Shown here: piece by piece, positions 25,926-33,830 of the stretch | Numbering within the stretch: position 1 is the first letter of the stretch | Layout of the letters: each line of letters starts with the position of its first letter | Assembly: GCF_014695395.1 (NCBI RefSeq) | Contig: NZ_JACJOF010000005.1 | Location: 124,001 to 188,000, forward strand | DNA length: 64,000 nt | From: Nodosilinea sp. FACHB-131 | GTDB taxonomy: Bacteria > Cyanobacteriota > Cyanobacteriia > Phormidesmidales > Phormidesmidaceae | Direction: 5' to 3' | Position numbers and translations under genes: made by a program | Notes under the pieces: model-generated | Told to the model about the DNA's origin: nothing | The model's input: only the letters and a program-made list of their open reading frames with translations | Database searches by the model: none

Positions 25926-27785
25926 TTAGCTTGAGGCCATTTCAAATTGCATTTGATGGTATTTCCATAGTGCCCCTTGCTGATAGAGCAGTTCTTGATA
26001 GCTGCCCTGCTCTACAACACGGCCTTTATCTAAAACCACTACTTTATCTGCGCTCGAGATTGTCGATAGACGGTGGGCGATCGCAATTACCGTTCTACCC
26101 TTTGACAACTGCTCTAAAGACTCTTGAATCAACTGCTCCGTCACTGAATCTAGCGCACTCGTCGCCTCATCTAAGATCAAAATGTCGGGGTTTCGCAGCA
26201 GCGCTCTAGCGATGGCAATGCGCTGCCGTTGCCCACCGGAAAGCCGCACGCCGCGATCACCTAGCACGGTTTCAAACTGCTCAGGCAGCGCCAAAATGAA
26301 CTCCAATGCATTAGCCTGTCGGGCCGCCTCCACAATGGCACTATCAGTTACGTCCGTGGTTCCGTAAGCAATATTGGCCCGCACTGTATCATGAAAAATA
26401 AACGTGTCTTGGCTCACAATGGCCATGTGCTGGCGAAACGAGTTAATTCGCAAATTGCGCAGGTCAACACCATCCACCAAAACCTTGCCTCGATTGGGGT
26501 CATAAAATCGAGGTATGAGATCGGCTAGAGTGGTCTTGCCTGCCCCCGAAGATCCCACCAATGCCGTGGTCTCTCCCTGTTTAATCGACAAAGTAATGTC
26601 GTGCAGCACTGGCTCGTTGGGCTTGTAGCCAAAATCAACCCCAACCAAATCAATTGACCGTTGCAACTTGCTAAATATAACAGTGCCATCTTGCAGATAG
26701 GGCTTGTTGTCTTCTCTCAGCAAGTCGTTAACGCTGTGCATTGCCCCCTGTAAGCTACTCAGCTTGGTTTTAGAACTGTTAAGCGACGACACAAAAGGCG
26801 TTAACCGGGTCAGCGCAAACAAAAACGTCAACACCGTCGACGCTTGCATCTGTCCACTCACAATCAAGAAATTAAACGTGATAGCCACCATCAAAATCAG
26901 TATGGTGGCCGCCGCTGCCTGCACTAAAGGATTCACCAACGCCGCAAGGCCCTCTAGGTTAAGGTTAGCCTTGCGCACCTTCTCGGTTGCCTCAACGAAG
27001 CGCTGCTGCTCATACTCCTGGGTACCCGAGGCATGCACCGTGCGAATGCCGTTGATAAACGACAACAGCACCCCAGTCATTTGCTTGTTGGCCTTGGGCA
27101 CCTCAAAGCTAATTTCGCGTACGCGCCGGGTCATGCTGCTAATGCCTAGCGACATCAACCCAAACAGCAGAATAGAGATTACTGTCAATTGCCACGACAG
27201 CAAGACCATAGCCGCTAGGTAAGCCAGCAACGTTGTGCCCTGAGTCAAAAAAGTGGTTAATACCCCAAACACCTGCTGCACATTGTTGACATCGGCCACA
27301 ACGCTGCTAACCAGGTCACTGCCTCGCGTTTCGGTGTAGTAGCTCAGCTGCACTCGCTGTAACTGGTCAAAAATGCGCAGGCGCAGATTTTCGACCAGGT
27401 TAAACGTCACCGATCGCGACATGATTAGGGCCAGATAAGAAAACGCTGCTCGTCCCCAAATCAAAACCAAAATAAGCGCTGATAGGCGATAGATGCGCGC
27501 CGCTGGGGCTGCTTGGGTAGCCAGCACAGTAACATCAAACCAAGCCCAACCCGTTTGCAGCGGTGGCTCGCCGGGGTTAGTTAACCCTTGCAAAAACGAG
27601 GCAATAATGCCAACAGTGCCACCTTCCGCGAAGGCACCCAGTACCGAAAATACAATCGCCGCCACAACCGTGTTGCGAAGGGGCTTTAGCTCTCGCAGCA
27701 CCAAAGCGTTGTCGCTCCAAAATCCGGTAGATTTGACCGATTGTTTGAAAAGGTACTGGACTGGATTGAAAATCTTTAAGAACAT
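25926..27785 (-). CDS. ABC exporter, MsbA/PglK-like half transporter
   Basis: From ATG 27785 the protein is 619 residues: a six-helix membrane domain (about 30-345) fused to an ATPase. The ATPase has Walker A GSSGAGKTT, the signature LSGGQRQR, Walker B ILILDEATS and the H-loop AIAHRLS. The parent family exports or flips lipids and lipid-linked sugars. Embedded among glycosyltransferases in a locus with no visible Wzx, it may flip lipid-linked oligosaccharide as PglK does; that is inference. The reading frame is open to 27884, but the longer form would overlap the upstream gene and adds a non-family N-terminus. Confidence 0.88.
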   Translation of the reverse strand: MFLKIFNPVQYLFKQSVKSTGFWSDNALVLRELKPLRNTVVAAIVFSVLGAFAEGGTVGIIASFLQGLTNPGEPPLQTGWAWFDVTVLATQAAPAARIYRLSALILVLIWGRAAFSYLALIMSRSVTFNLVENLRLRIFDQLQRVQLSYYTETRGSDLVSSVVADVNNVQQVFGVLTTFLTQGTTLLAYLAAMVLLSWQLTVISILLFGLMSLGISSMTRRVREISFEVPKANKQMTGVLLSFINGIRTVHASGTQEYEQQRFVEATEKVRKANLNLEGLAALVNPLVQAAAATILILMVAITFNFLIVSGQMQASTVLTFLFALTRLTPFVSSLNSSKTKLSSLQGAMHSVNDLLREDNKPYLQDGTVIFSKLQRSIDLVGVDFGYKPNEPVLHDITLSIKQGETTALVGSSGAGKTTLADLIPRFYDPNRGKVLVDGVDLRNLRINSFRQHMAIVSQDTFIFHDTVRANIAYGTTDVTDSAIVEAARQANALEFILALPEQFETVLGDRGVRLSGGQRQRIAIARALLRNPDILILDEATSALDSVTEQLIQESLEQLSKGRTVIAIAHRLSTISSADKVVVLDKGRVVEQGSYQELLYQQGALWKYHQMQFEMASS

Positions 27786-27871
27786 AGAAAAGTAAATATT
27801 GCGACGTGTCGTCTTTATCTGGATCTCGTCAAGTAAATTAAGCCGAAAAGTTACGCTAATTTTGAAAACAT

Positions 27872-28690
27872 TTAAACACCCCAAAACTCTTTTTTAAAGG
27901 AAGTATTAATTAGCCGAAACTTTAAAGTTTCTGATATGACTTTCTTGGGACTCTTCAAAACGCCATTTTGAAGAAAAACCTTACCTAACAGTCCTGACGA
28001 TTTGCTATGTGATTCTGAATGATTGATGCGATATACAGCACCAGGGAAGGATAGGGGATCTAAAGGAGTTTTTTGTTTCTCCATAAAATCTTTTATGAAA
28101 ATATGACTACCCAGCATATTCTTCACATAATCATCTTGAGCGGCATCAAAACTATTTGGCAAAGACAAAAGGCCAATTTTAACGATATGTGAGGTCCCAC
28201 ATCTTCTCGAAAAGATAGAGCTTTTATACAATAGTTTTCCTCCATCTTCCCAAAAAAAACCTGTTGGTATATACCAACCATTTGCGCCTGAATTTTGTCC
28301 TACGAAGGAAGCTAAATTACAACTGATCAAGTCATCCCCATCCACAGTCATAATGTAATCATCATCAGTTGAATACTTTCTGACATGAAGCATTCCAGAA
28401 AGTAACCTACGCCCTTTATCAAGACGAACAGCATCACGAAAAGTTTCAATATTTTGACTTCCCTTCTCAAAAATAGGATTTGGGGGGAAGTCTACATAAT
28501 TAATCTGAAATTTTGGTCGTAGCTCAGGAAGATCAGATTCTTTGTTCGCAACAATTGTCGCCCTCCAGTTATCACTAATCTGTCCTGATATCGATCGCAT
28601 TGTCTCTTCTAGATTTTTCTTCACTACATGCCAGTTTTTAGCATTTTCTGGATGTAAGATTGGTATTACAAAATTTAGAATTCCAGTCAT
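27872..28690 (-). CDS. Probable GT-A-type glycosyltransferase
   Basis: A 272-residue protein with an N-terminal FVIPILHPENAKNWHVVKKN, the acidic DYIMTVDGDDLISCNLASF near residue 120 (DGDD as metal site) and YIPTGFFWEDGGKLLYKSS near 150. This resembles a GT-A fold, but I do not recognise the family from memory. It is AT-rich and is the first gene of the minus-strand transferase run. A start at ATG 28690 fits. Confidence 0.65.
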   Translation of the reverse strand: MTGILNFVIPILHPENAKNWHVVKKNLEETMRSISGQISDNWRATIVANKESDLPELRPKFQINYVDFPPNPIFEKGSQNIETFRDAVRLDKGRRLLSGMLHVRKYSTDDDYIMTVDGDDLISCNLASFVGQNSGANGWYIPTGFFWEDGGKLLYKSSIFSRRCGTSHIVKIGLLSLPNSFDAAQDDYVKNMLGSHIFIKDFMEKQKTPLDPLSFPGAVYRINHSESHSKSSGLLGKVFLQNGVLKSPKKVISETLKFRLINTSFKKEFWGV

Positions 28691-28986
28691 ATTTACAAAT
28701 CACCTTTAAACTATTAAAATATAAGTAAAGCCTGCATTCATCTGTATTCAAGCTTTTGCTTACCCGCTAAGGGTGTAGCCTAAGTAAGGCACAATATTTA
28801 TATCAAGCTGAACTTTGTTGTATTCCGCTAGCACTTCATCTGATCTACGGTGTGTTTAGTCTTTAGAGATTATATTAGTTAGCCAGGATGCCCGTAGATT
28901 AGTGTAAGCAAAACATCAACCACATACATGACTGGGACTATTGATAAAGTGCAAGCTGGCTAGAGTTTTGTTTTGGCAAATTTAAA
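28691..28986. other. AT-rich gene-free stretch, probable promoter region
   Basis: About 300 bases with no convincing gene lie upstream of the minus-strand transferase run. This is the natural place for its promoter. I see no clear operator palindrome. Confidence 0.4.
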
Positions 28987-29024
28987 AAAAGGGCGATCGC
29001 GTATTTGTATGCGATCGCCCTTTT
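28987..29024 (-). terminator. Bidirectional intrinsic terminator with HIP1 in both arms
   Basis: AAAAGGGCGATCGC (28987-29000) and GCGATCGCCCTTTT (29011-29024) are perfect complements with a 10-base loop. A T run follows on both strands, longest on the minus strand, 22 bases after the stop of the gene at 29047. Each arm contains a HIP1 octamer. Confidence 0.88.
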
Positions 29025-29046
29025 GCTATTCAGTTTTTGTCTGTTC

Positions 29047-29406
29047 CTATACAACAGGCATTGCTACCTTACGCTGAGGTCGCTTACGATCAGAGCGCCG
29101 CACACCACCCGCCATCTCATACTCATAACTATCGCGGCCAAACTTCACCTTCACTCCGCTCAGCATATGTTCAGACATTTCGCCAAGTGCCCGCTCATCG
29201 GCCAGTAGCTCGTTATACAGGTTATCCACACTCGATAGCAGCGCATTATACTGCTGCTGCTTAGCCCGCAAAGCGTTAATCGCTTCCCAATATAGCTCCA
29301 GCGTGTGCCCGTTACCCAAATCTAGCTTCTGCTCAATCGAGTCCATCGACGCAGCCCGTAGCTCAGCCTTTTCCAACGTTGGAGACAACCTTTTGCGTCT
29401 TGACAT
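29047..29406 (-). CDS. Small basic conserved-type protein of unknown function
   Basis: From ATG 29406 the protein is 119 residues. It begins MSRRKRLSPTLEKAELRAAS. The middle looks like a helical hairpin or coiled coil (LYWEAINALRAKQQQYNALL, then NLYNELLADERALGEM). The end is a basic tail (GGVRRSDRKRP). The KFGRDSYEYEMAGG stretch gives it a distinctive signature. I do not assign a function. It has its own terminator (28987-29024). An upstream in-frame codon (29490) would add a Cys/Trp-rich extension that looks non-coding. Confidence 0.65.
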   Translation of the reverse strand: MSRRKRLSPTLEKAELRAASMDSIEQKLDLGNGHTLELYWEAINALRAKQQQYNALLSSVDNLYNELLADERALGEMSEHMLSGVKVKFGRDSYEYEMAGGVRRSDRKRPQRKVAMPVV

Positions 29407-29547
29407 AATGCAGATACCCCAATGGCATAAATAAACAACAGTGTTGGTACTCGTTCCAACCTCCACACTGTAGCCAAGCACCCAAGCCAAGCATCACCGT
29501 GCAAATTAGGATCCCTTTAGGCCAGTTTTTGGTTAAACGCCAAAAAG

Positions 29548-29805
29548 ATCCGAAAATTCTCTCAAGGCATTAAGTCCTTGCTAAAAAGCATTAAAGCTTT
29601 CTTTGCACGACTTCAACCTTTCTTTAAAACGCTTATAGCTTTCTTTGCAACCTATAAGTATTTCAAAGAAAGCCTTATAGGTTGCAAAGAAAGACTGAAG
29701 CTCTCCTTTGCAGCGTTTGAGCCATATCAAGAAAGGCTTATGGAATGCGTTGCAGACTATAGGCCATGCAAACAACAGTTCAAACCATCCTTTGCATCTG
29801 TTTAA
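29548..29805 (+). repeat. Twelve degenerate 21-bp tandem repeats, open as heptapeptides
   Basis: From 29548 to 29799 the sequence divides exactly into twelve 21-base units, followed by GTT TAA. Read on the plus strand each unit is a heptapeptide: IRKFSQG, IKSLLKS, IKAFFAR, LQPFFKT, LIAFFAT, YKYFKES, LIGCKER, LKLSFAA, FEPYQER, LMECVAD, YRPCKQQ, FKPSFAS. The minus strand is open as well, because the core CTTTCTTTGCA occurs in both orientations. No ATG opens the plus frame; TTG 29578 (unit 2) is the first usual start and stop TAA 29533-29535 precedes the array. It may encode a small amphipathic repeat protein, be a decayed gene, or act as structured RNA/DNA. I do not recognise the family. Confidence 0.85.
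29639..29693. repeat. Perfect 20-bp inverted repeat inside the 21-bp array
   Basis: Positions 29639-29658 and 29674-29693 are exact reverse complements around a 15-base centre. Diverged neighbours in the same array make such perfect pairing notable: it implies a recent inversion or copying event, or selection for a hairpin. Confidence 0.95.
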
Positions 29806-30253
29806 TCTTTTGCTGAACCATTTAGGCAACGCAAGCGCTACCCCTAATGAGAGCAACGCCTAGGTACACCTGTCCTATACTCTGCCCGATCGCTCTAAGA
29901 GCGTTCTAGAACAGGGCAAAGAGACTGAGATCTAAGACGACCATCAAAGCCCCTCTGCAACAAGGCCCCTCTAAATAGGGGGGTTTAGCTTAAGTTGTTA
30001 TTTTCCTTTACAAGGCTAACCGGCCCGTTCCGGATCAGTAGCCCAAAGCCTCCGTACTTTCTCTAGGGTTTGGCTGTATGTAAAGACTGCTTTAGATCTC
30101 GAGCATTGTTCCGGATTGAGGATCAGTAGCTCGTTTTTTGAAGAGTGTGCCTGGGCGAGCCACTCCTAAAGGTAGCAACGTCCTTATTGCTGTGGTTTTT
30201 GCTAGCCCCAGGCTCTGCTCCGCAGACGCAGCCGTTTTTGCAGAATTTTTCTC
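29806..30253. other. Gene-free stretch before the beta-helix gene
   Basis: No supported gene. It contains CGCTCT-A-AGAGCG (29891-29903) nested within TGCCC/GGGCA (29883-29887, 29914-29918), so an RNA hairpin could form. A repeated GATCAGTAGC word occurs near 30034 and 30120. The promoter of the gene at 30254 is expected here. Confidence 0.4.
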
Positions 30254-31591
30254 ATGACGCGATCGATAACGCGACTGGCAGCGCTGCTGTGTGCAACTGT
30301 TTTGATACTAGCGATCGCTCTGGGGCAGCGGGCCAACCCTATTCACCTGAATGAGGTGGTGGCCCAAAGTGCCCCCGGCGACACGGTTAGGGTGCCGCCG
30401 GGTATCTACGAGCTGTCGTCCCCACTGGTCCTCAAACCCGGTATGACTCTGATGGGCGATGGCGTAGAGAGAACGGTAATCAAGGCCGCCTCGTCTTGGG
30501 CTCCTGGCCTTGATGGGCTGCCTAATCAAGACAACCCCGACGCATACCTGCTCAAATTGATTAACACCAACGATGTCAAGGTCGCCAACTTGACGCTCAC
30601 CGGCCCCACGCTGCATGGCGCTATCTATGCCGACGATGCCGACCAGCTAGAGTTGAGCCACTTGCAAATTAATAACTTTGCCTGGAGCGGGGTGCGCACC
30701 CTTGGCCTAAGTGGTCTTAAGGTGCACGACTGCCAGTTTATCGATGCCGGGGGCGAGGTAAAGTGGACGAGCGGGGCGTTATTTATGACCCATACGGAAA
30801 AATCTGAATTTTGGAATAACTTGATTCAAAAATCTGAAGGACTAGATCGCAATTTCTATGGCTTCAAGGGCCGTGGTGGCAGCAATCTACGGTTTCATCA
30901 CAACGATGTGCAGGTCAATTTCTCATTAGAGTACCCATTCGAGAACGATGCCAATATTGAGATTGATCACAACCGCTTTGATGGCGTGATTTCTATTCCA
31001 AAATTTGGTGGCGGCCCGGTACTTAATGAAAGGCGATCGTTTCATATTCACCATAACTGGCTCAAAAAATCTTACACCCTAGAGTGGACACGAAACTCCG
31101 CCGAGATTGACCATAATCTGTTTGATTTTGAAGTTAGTGAAGACGGTGGTAATTTAATCTCTAGCTTTGGCAATGAGCCAGCCCCAGGGCCGACCGATTT
31201 TCACGATAACCTGATCAATAATCCGGGTCGGGGCATTTTTTGGTCAAACGGCCCCTACAACCATTTTCGCTTTTACAATAATCACGTCAAGTCAAACGGC
31301 CAAAATCGTCGGGAGGGTTTCTTTGGCTTTCATCCTGCTACTGACTTTGCCACCATTGTGATTAAAGACAACATCTTTGACAACACTGCTGCCAACCCTC
31401 GTCCGCTGATGCGCAACGATGTCAGCTACCGGGCAACGGTGCAAAACAACCAGTTAATCAACCTGTCTGATGCCGATCGCTTTACCGATAATGCAACTGA
31501 AAGATTGCGCGGTCCTAGACAGCCTCTACAGTTTACCGTAGGCGTCAACGGTACCTATCAGATAGATGCTTGGACGGCTCGAAGAGCGTAA
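30254..31591 (+). CDS. Secreted right-handed beta-helix (pectin-lyase-fold) protein
   Basis: A 445-residue protein with an N-terminal signal peptide or anchor (MTRSITRLAALLCATVLILA). It is followed by the typical entry motif of polysaccharide-lyase-like beta-helix proteins: GDTVRVPPGIYELSSPL, LKPGMTLMGDGVERTVIKA. Successive coils follow with Asn/His/Asp-rich turns (FHHNDVQVN, IDHNRFDG, IHHNWLKKS, IDHNLFDF, FHDNLINNPG). It could be a lyase or epimerase acting on the exopolysaccharide or a binding protein; no catalytic triad can be assigned. It is one of the few plus-strand genes in the locus and starts at ATG 30254. Confidence 0.85.
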   Translation: MTRSITRLAALLCATVLILAIALGQRANPIHLNEVVAQSAPGDTVRVPPGIYELSSPLVLKPGMTLMGDGVERTVIKAASSWAPGLDGLPNQDNPDAYLLKLINTNDVKVANLTLTGPTLHGAIYADDADQLELSHLQINNFAWSGVRTLGLSGLKVHDCQFIDAGGEVKWTSGALFMTHTEKSEFWNNLIQKSEGLDRNFYGFKGRGGSNLRFHHNDVQVNFSLEYPFENDANIEIDHNRFDGVISIPKFGGGPVLNERRSFHIHHNWLKKSYTLEWTRNSAEIDHNLFDFEVSEDGGNLISSFGNEPAPGPTDFHDNLINNPGRGIFWSNGPYNHFRFYNNHVKSNGQNRREGFFGFHPATDFATIVIKDNIFDNTAANPRPLMRNDVSYRATVQNNQLINLSDADRFTDNATERLRGPRQPLQFTVGVNGTYQIDAWTARRA

Positions 31592-31944
31592 GCGGTTGAT
31601 ATGCCAGCTTTCCATAATACCGGCGGCTACCCATAGGAAATTTCGAGATACTTTCCGGATAAAAGGTTAAGGCTAGGTAAAAGTAAGGCAAAGCCGTCTG
31701 TCACCGCTAGTTGATTGACAAAACCTCCAAAATCCTTGTCATGGCGTGGGTTATGTAACGCAGCAGCAAGACCCCAAAAAACCTAGTCAGCGTTGGGTAG
31801 AACGTCATTCTACTTAACCTATCCTGAGGATCAATCACTCAGCTATCGCTGTGGTGTTGGACGAGAGGCTTGTTTTAATGCGACTTGACAGCGATCGGGT
31901 ACGAGCGCGGTCTTCATTTTTTGTGCCCCTTATATGTTCTATTC
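31592..31944. other. Gene-free stretch between beta-helix and membrane protein genes
   Basis: About 350 bases with no supported gene. The frame of the next gene is open back to 31885, but the added residues are unlike a membrane-protein N-terminus. I see no terminator hairpin with a T run. Confidence 0.35.
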
Positions 31945-32673
31945 ATGCAAAAAACCTTAAATCGCTATGCACAGGTAAACCTTCGTCCTCACAAAATGAG
32001 CCTTTTTCTACTAGGTACCGTAGTCTTATCTGCTGGTGGACATATTCTTGTTCATCTAGTAGGTAAATTCATTGCTCTTCATCGCCCTCCGCTTTTAGGA
32101 GTATTTCGTTTCTTCCATATGGGATTTGAAGGAAATTTACCTACTTATTTCTCAGCTCTAAACTTGCTATTGGCTGCAGGGTTATGTGGACTTATTTCTT
32201 TTCATGAATCGACAACGAAGAAGAATTTATTCTTTCATTGGCTGGGAATGTGTGGCCTTCTACTATTTATGAGCTTTGACGAGGCATCTGGAATTCACGA
32301 CAGGATTGTAGGCCCAATATCTATATATTTTATGGGTCGTGGAGAAGGCATTATGTATTATAGGTGGTATCTCTTTTTCATCCCAATTGTGTTTGCAGTA
32401 AGCTTAATCTACATTCCCTTTTTGAAACGACTTCCTTTATTCTTTTCGTCGCGGTTTATTTTGGCAGGATTCGTCTTTTTAAGTGGCTCAATCGGCATGG
32501 AAATGGTAGAAAGTATTTTAACTTCACAAGGGCATAGTGTAGGTGTTAGTATTTTACTAGAAGAAACGCTAGAGATGTTAGCGGTGGTAATACTCATACA
32601 CACGCTGCTGCTCTATATCGCTAAAGCTAATTACACACTCAAGCTACAAGTGTCTGGCAATCCGCATCGCTAA
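31945..32673 (+). CDS. Polytopic membrane protein of unknown function
   Basis: From ATG 31945 the protein is 242 residues with about six or seven hydrophobic segments. Polar residues sit at or in membrane segments: HILVHLVGKF near residue 30, LFMSFDEASGIHDRIVG near 105-120 and ILLEETLEMLAVVILIH near 210. This pattern of buried Asp, Glu and His suggests a metal site or proton path, as in intramembrane hydrolases, but I recognise no named family. It is AT-rich and is closed by its own terminator. A longer start at TTG 31885 is possible. Confidence 0.7.
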   Translation: MQKTLNRYAQVNLRPHKMSLFLLGTVVLSAGGHILVHLVGKFIALHRPPLLGVFRFFHMGFEGNLPTYFSALNLLLAAGLCGLISFHESTTKKNLFFHWLGMCGLLLFMSFDEASGIHDRIVGPISIYFMGRGEGIMYYRWYLFFIPIVFAVSLIYIPFLKRLPLFFSSRFILAGFVFLSGSIGMEMVESILTSQGHSVGVSILLEETLEMLAVVILIHTLLLYIAKANYTLKLQVSGNPHR

Positions 32674-32731
32674 GCCCATCTACTTACTTAGGCAAAATCT
32701 AACAAAAGTCCTACTTCAAAGCGCATTCTCA

Positions 32732-32768
32732 ATCTAGGCGTTATTAACTTAACGCCTAGATTTTTACA
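32732..32768 (+). terminator. Intrinsic terminator after the membrane protein gene
   Basis: AATCTAGGCGTTA (32732-32744) and TAACGCCTAGATT (32751-32763) form a perfect 13-bp stem with a 6-base loop, running into a T run. It lies about 60 bases after the stop at 32673. Confidence 0.88.
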
Positions 32769-33022
32769 TGGGTATACGGTATGTGGTTACTGCCCAACGT
32801 ATTATTTTAGTTTTGGATAGACAAAATGCAGTGTTTGTGGAGCATCTTCAGAGGAGAACCCAACGCTAGTTGAGACTTGTTAGGCACACAATGCTTTACT
32901 TGGCTTAATTAAGCTATCTGCCCCCTTAAATACCTCAATCACAAAGGAGTCTAAACCTTCAATTACCCTTAATTCTAAGGGTGGCTGGGAAATTATACCT
33001 GCCTTAATCAACGTCTTAATCG

Positions 33023-33718
33023 CTAAAAAGCTCCTCGACTGAGCACTACAGCACCAAGAGTTTGCACAATCAACTGCACATCGTGTCCCAAAGACCACTG
33101 AGTTTGGTAGTCAATATCCATCTTGACGATCGCCTCAAAGTCTTTAATCGCCGATCGCCCCTGAGCCTGCCACTTGCCCGTTAGCCCCGGCTTAACGTTG
33201 AGCCGCTGCCAATGGTGAGGCTTGTACTGCTGTACCTCACTCAGGGTCGGCGGGCGAGTGCCTACCAAACTCATATCGCCCCACAGCACATTCCAAAACT
33301 GAGGGAACTCGTCTAGGCTGGTGCGCCGCAAGAACCTGCCCACCCGAGTAATGCGAGGGTCATTTTCATTCTTAAAGATCAGGCCCTGCGCCTGGTTCTC
33401 TACCAAATGTTTAAGCTCATCAGCATTGGCCACCATCGAGCGAAACTTCCAAATTCGGAAGGGTCGCCCTTGGTACCCACAGCGCAGCTGGCTAAAAAAG
33501 ATCGGGCCAGGGTTGTCGAGCTGAATGGCAACGGCAATGGGAACCAGCAAGAACAGAGTGATTAAAACTCCTAGCAAACCGCCAACCACATCTAAGCATC
33601 GCTTTAAGACAGAGTTAACCGATGGATGCGTGGGTGCCAACTGCACAGTATCTGGAATAACAAGAATTTCGTTCAGGGTTGCTTGGTATGCCTTAGGAGC
33701 GAAAAAGAACTGAAACAT
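33023..33718 (-). CDS. Sugar-phosphate transferase (bacterial sugar transferase family)
   Basis: A PglC/WbaP-type phosphoglycosyl transferase that starts repeat-unit assembly by moving a sugar-1-phosphate to undecaprenyl phosphate. Landmarks: membrane or re-entrant helix RCLDVVGGLLGVLITLFLL (residues about 40-58), DNPGPIFFSQLRCGYQGRPF, IWKFRSMV, then TSLDEFPQFWNVLWGDMSLV with GTRPP. It lacks the four extra N-terminal helices of WbaP-type enzymes, so it is the compact form with an unusual short N-terminal extension (FQFFFAPKAYQATLNEILV). ATG 33718 is chosen; the frame is open to TTG 33760. It is probably the first enzyme of the exopolysaccharide pathway here. Confidence 0.92.
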   Translation of the reverse strand: MFQFFFAPKAYQATLNEILVIPDTVQLAPTHPSVNSVLKRCLDVVGGLLGVLITLFLLVPIAVAIQLDNPGPIFFSQLRCGYQGRPFRIWKFRSMVANADELKHLVENQAQGLIFKNENDPRITRVGRFLRRTSLDEFPQFWNVLWGDMSLVGTRPPTLSEVQQYKPHHWQRLNVKPGLTGKWQAQGRSAIKDFEAIVKMDIDYQTQWSLGHDVQLIVQTLGAVVLSRGAF

Positions 33719-33830
33719 AGGTCTACCAAAGGGTTGAACAACACGTACGGCGGGCTCCAAAGGGTTACGTGGCTCTGCACCTGTTGTCTGGTCAGTGGGG
33801 CTTTGCTTGAGCGAAACCCCACTAAAAGTT

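Noticed and set aside
29548..29799. CRISPR array reading of the 21-bp units
   Set aside because: Units are contiguous and diverged with no constant repeat/unique spacer alternation, and there are no cas genes.
29581..29856. 91-codon minus-strand frame over the 21-bp array
   Set aside because: It is open because the repeat unit has no stops on either strand. It starts at TTG with no ribosome site, and the plus frame fits the unit boundaries and stop better. Not excluded entirely.
30145..30354. 69-codon plus frame overlapping the start of the beta-helix gene
   Set aside because: It overlaps the signal peptide region in another frame and has no family features.
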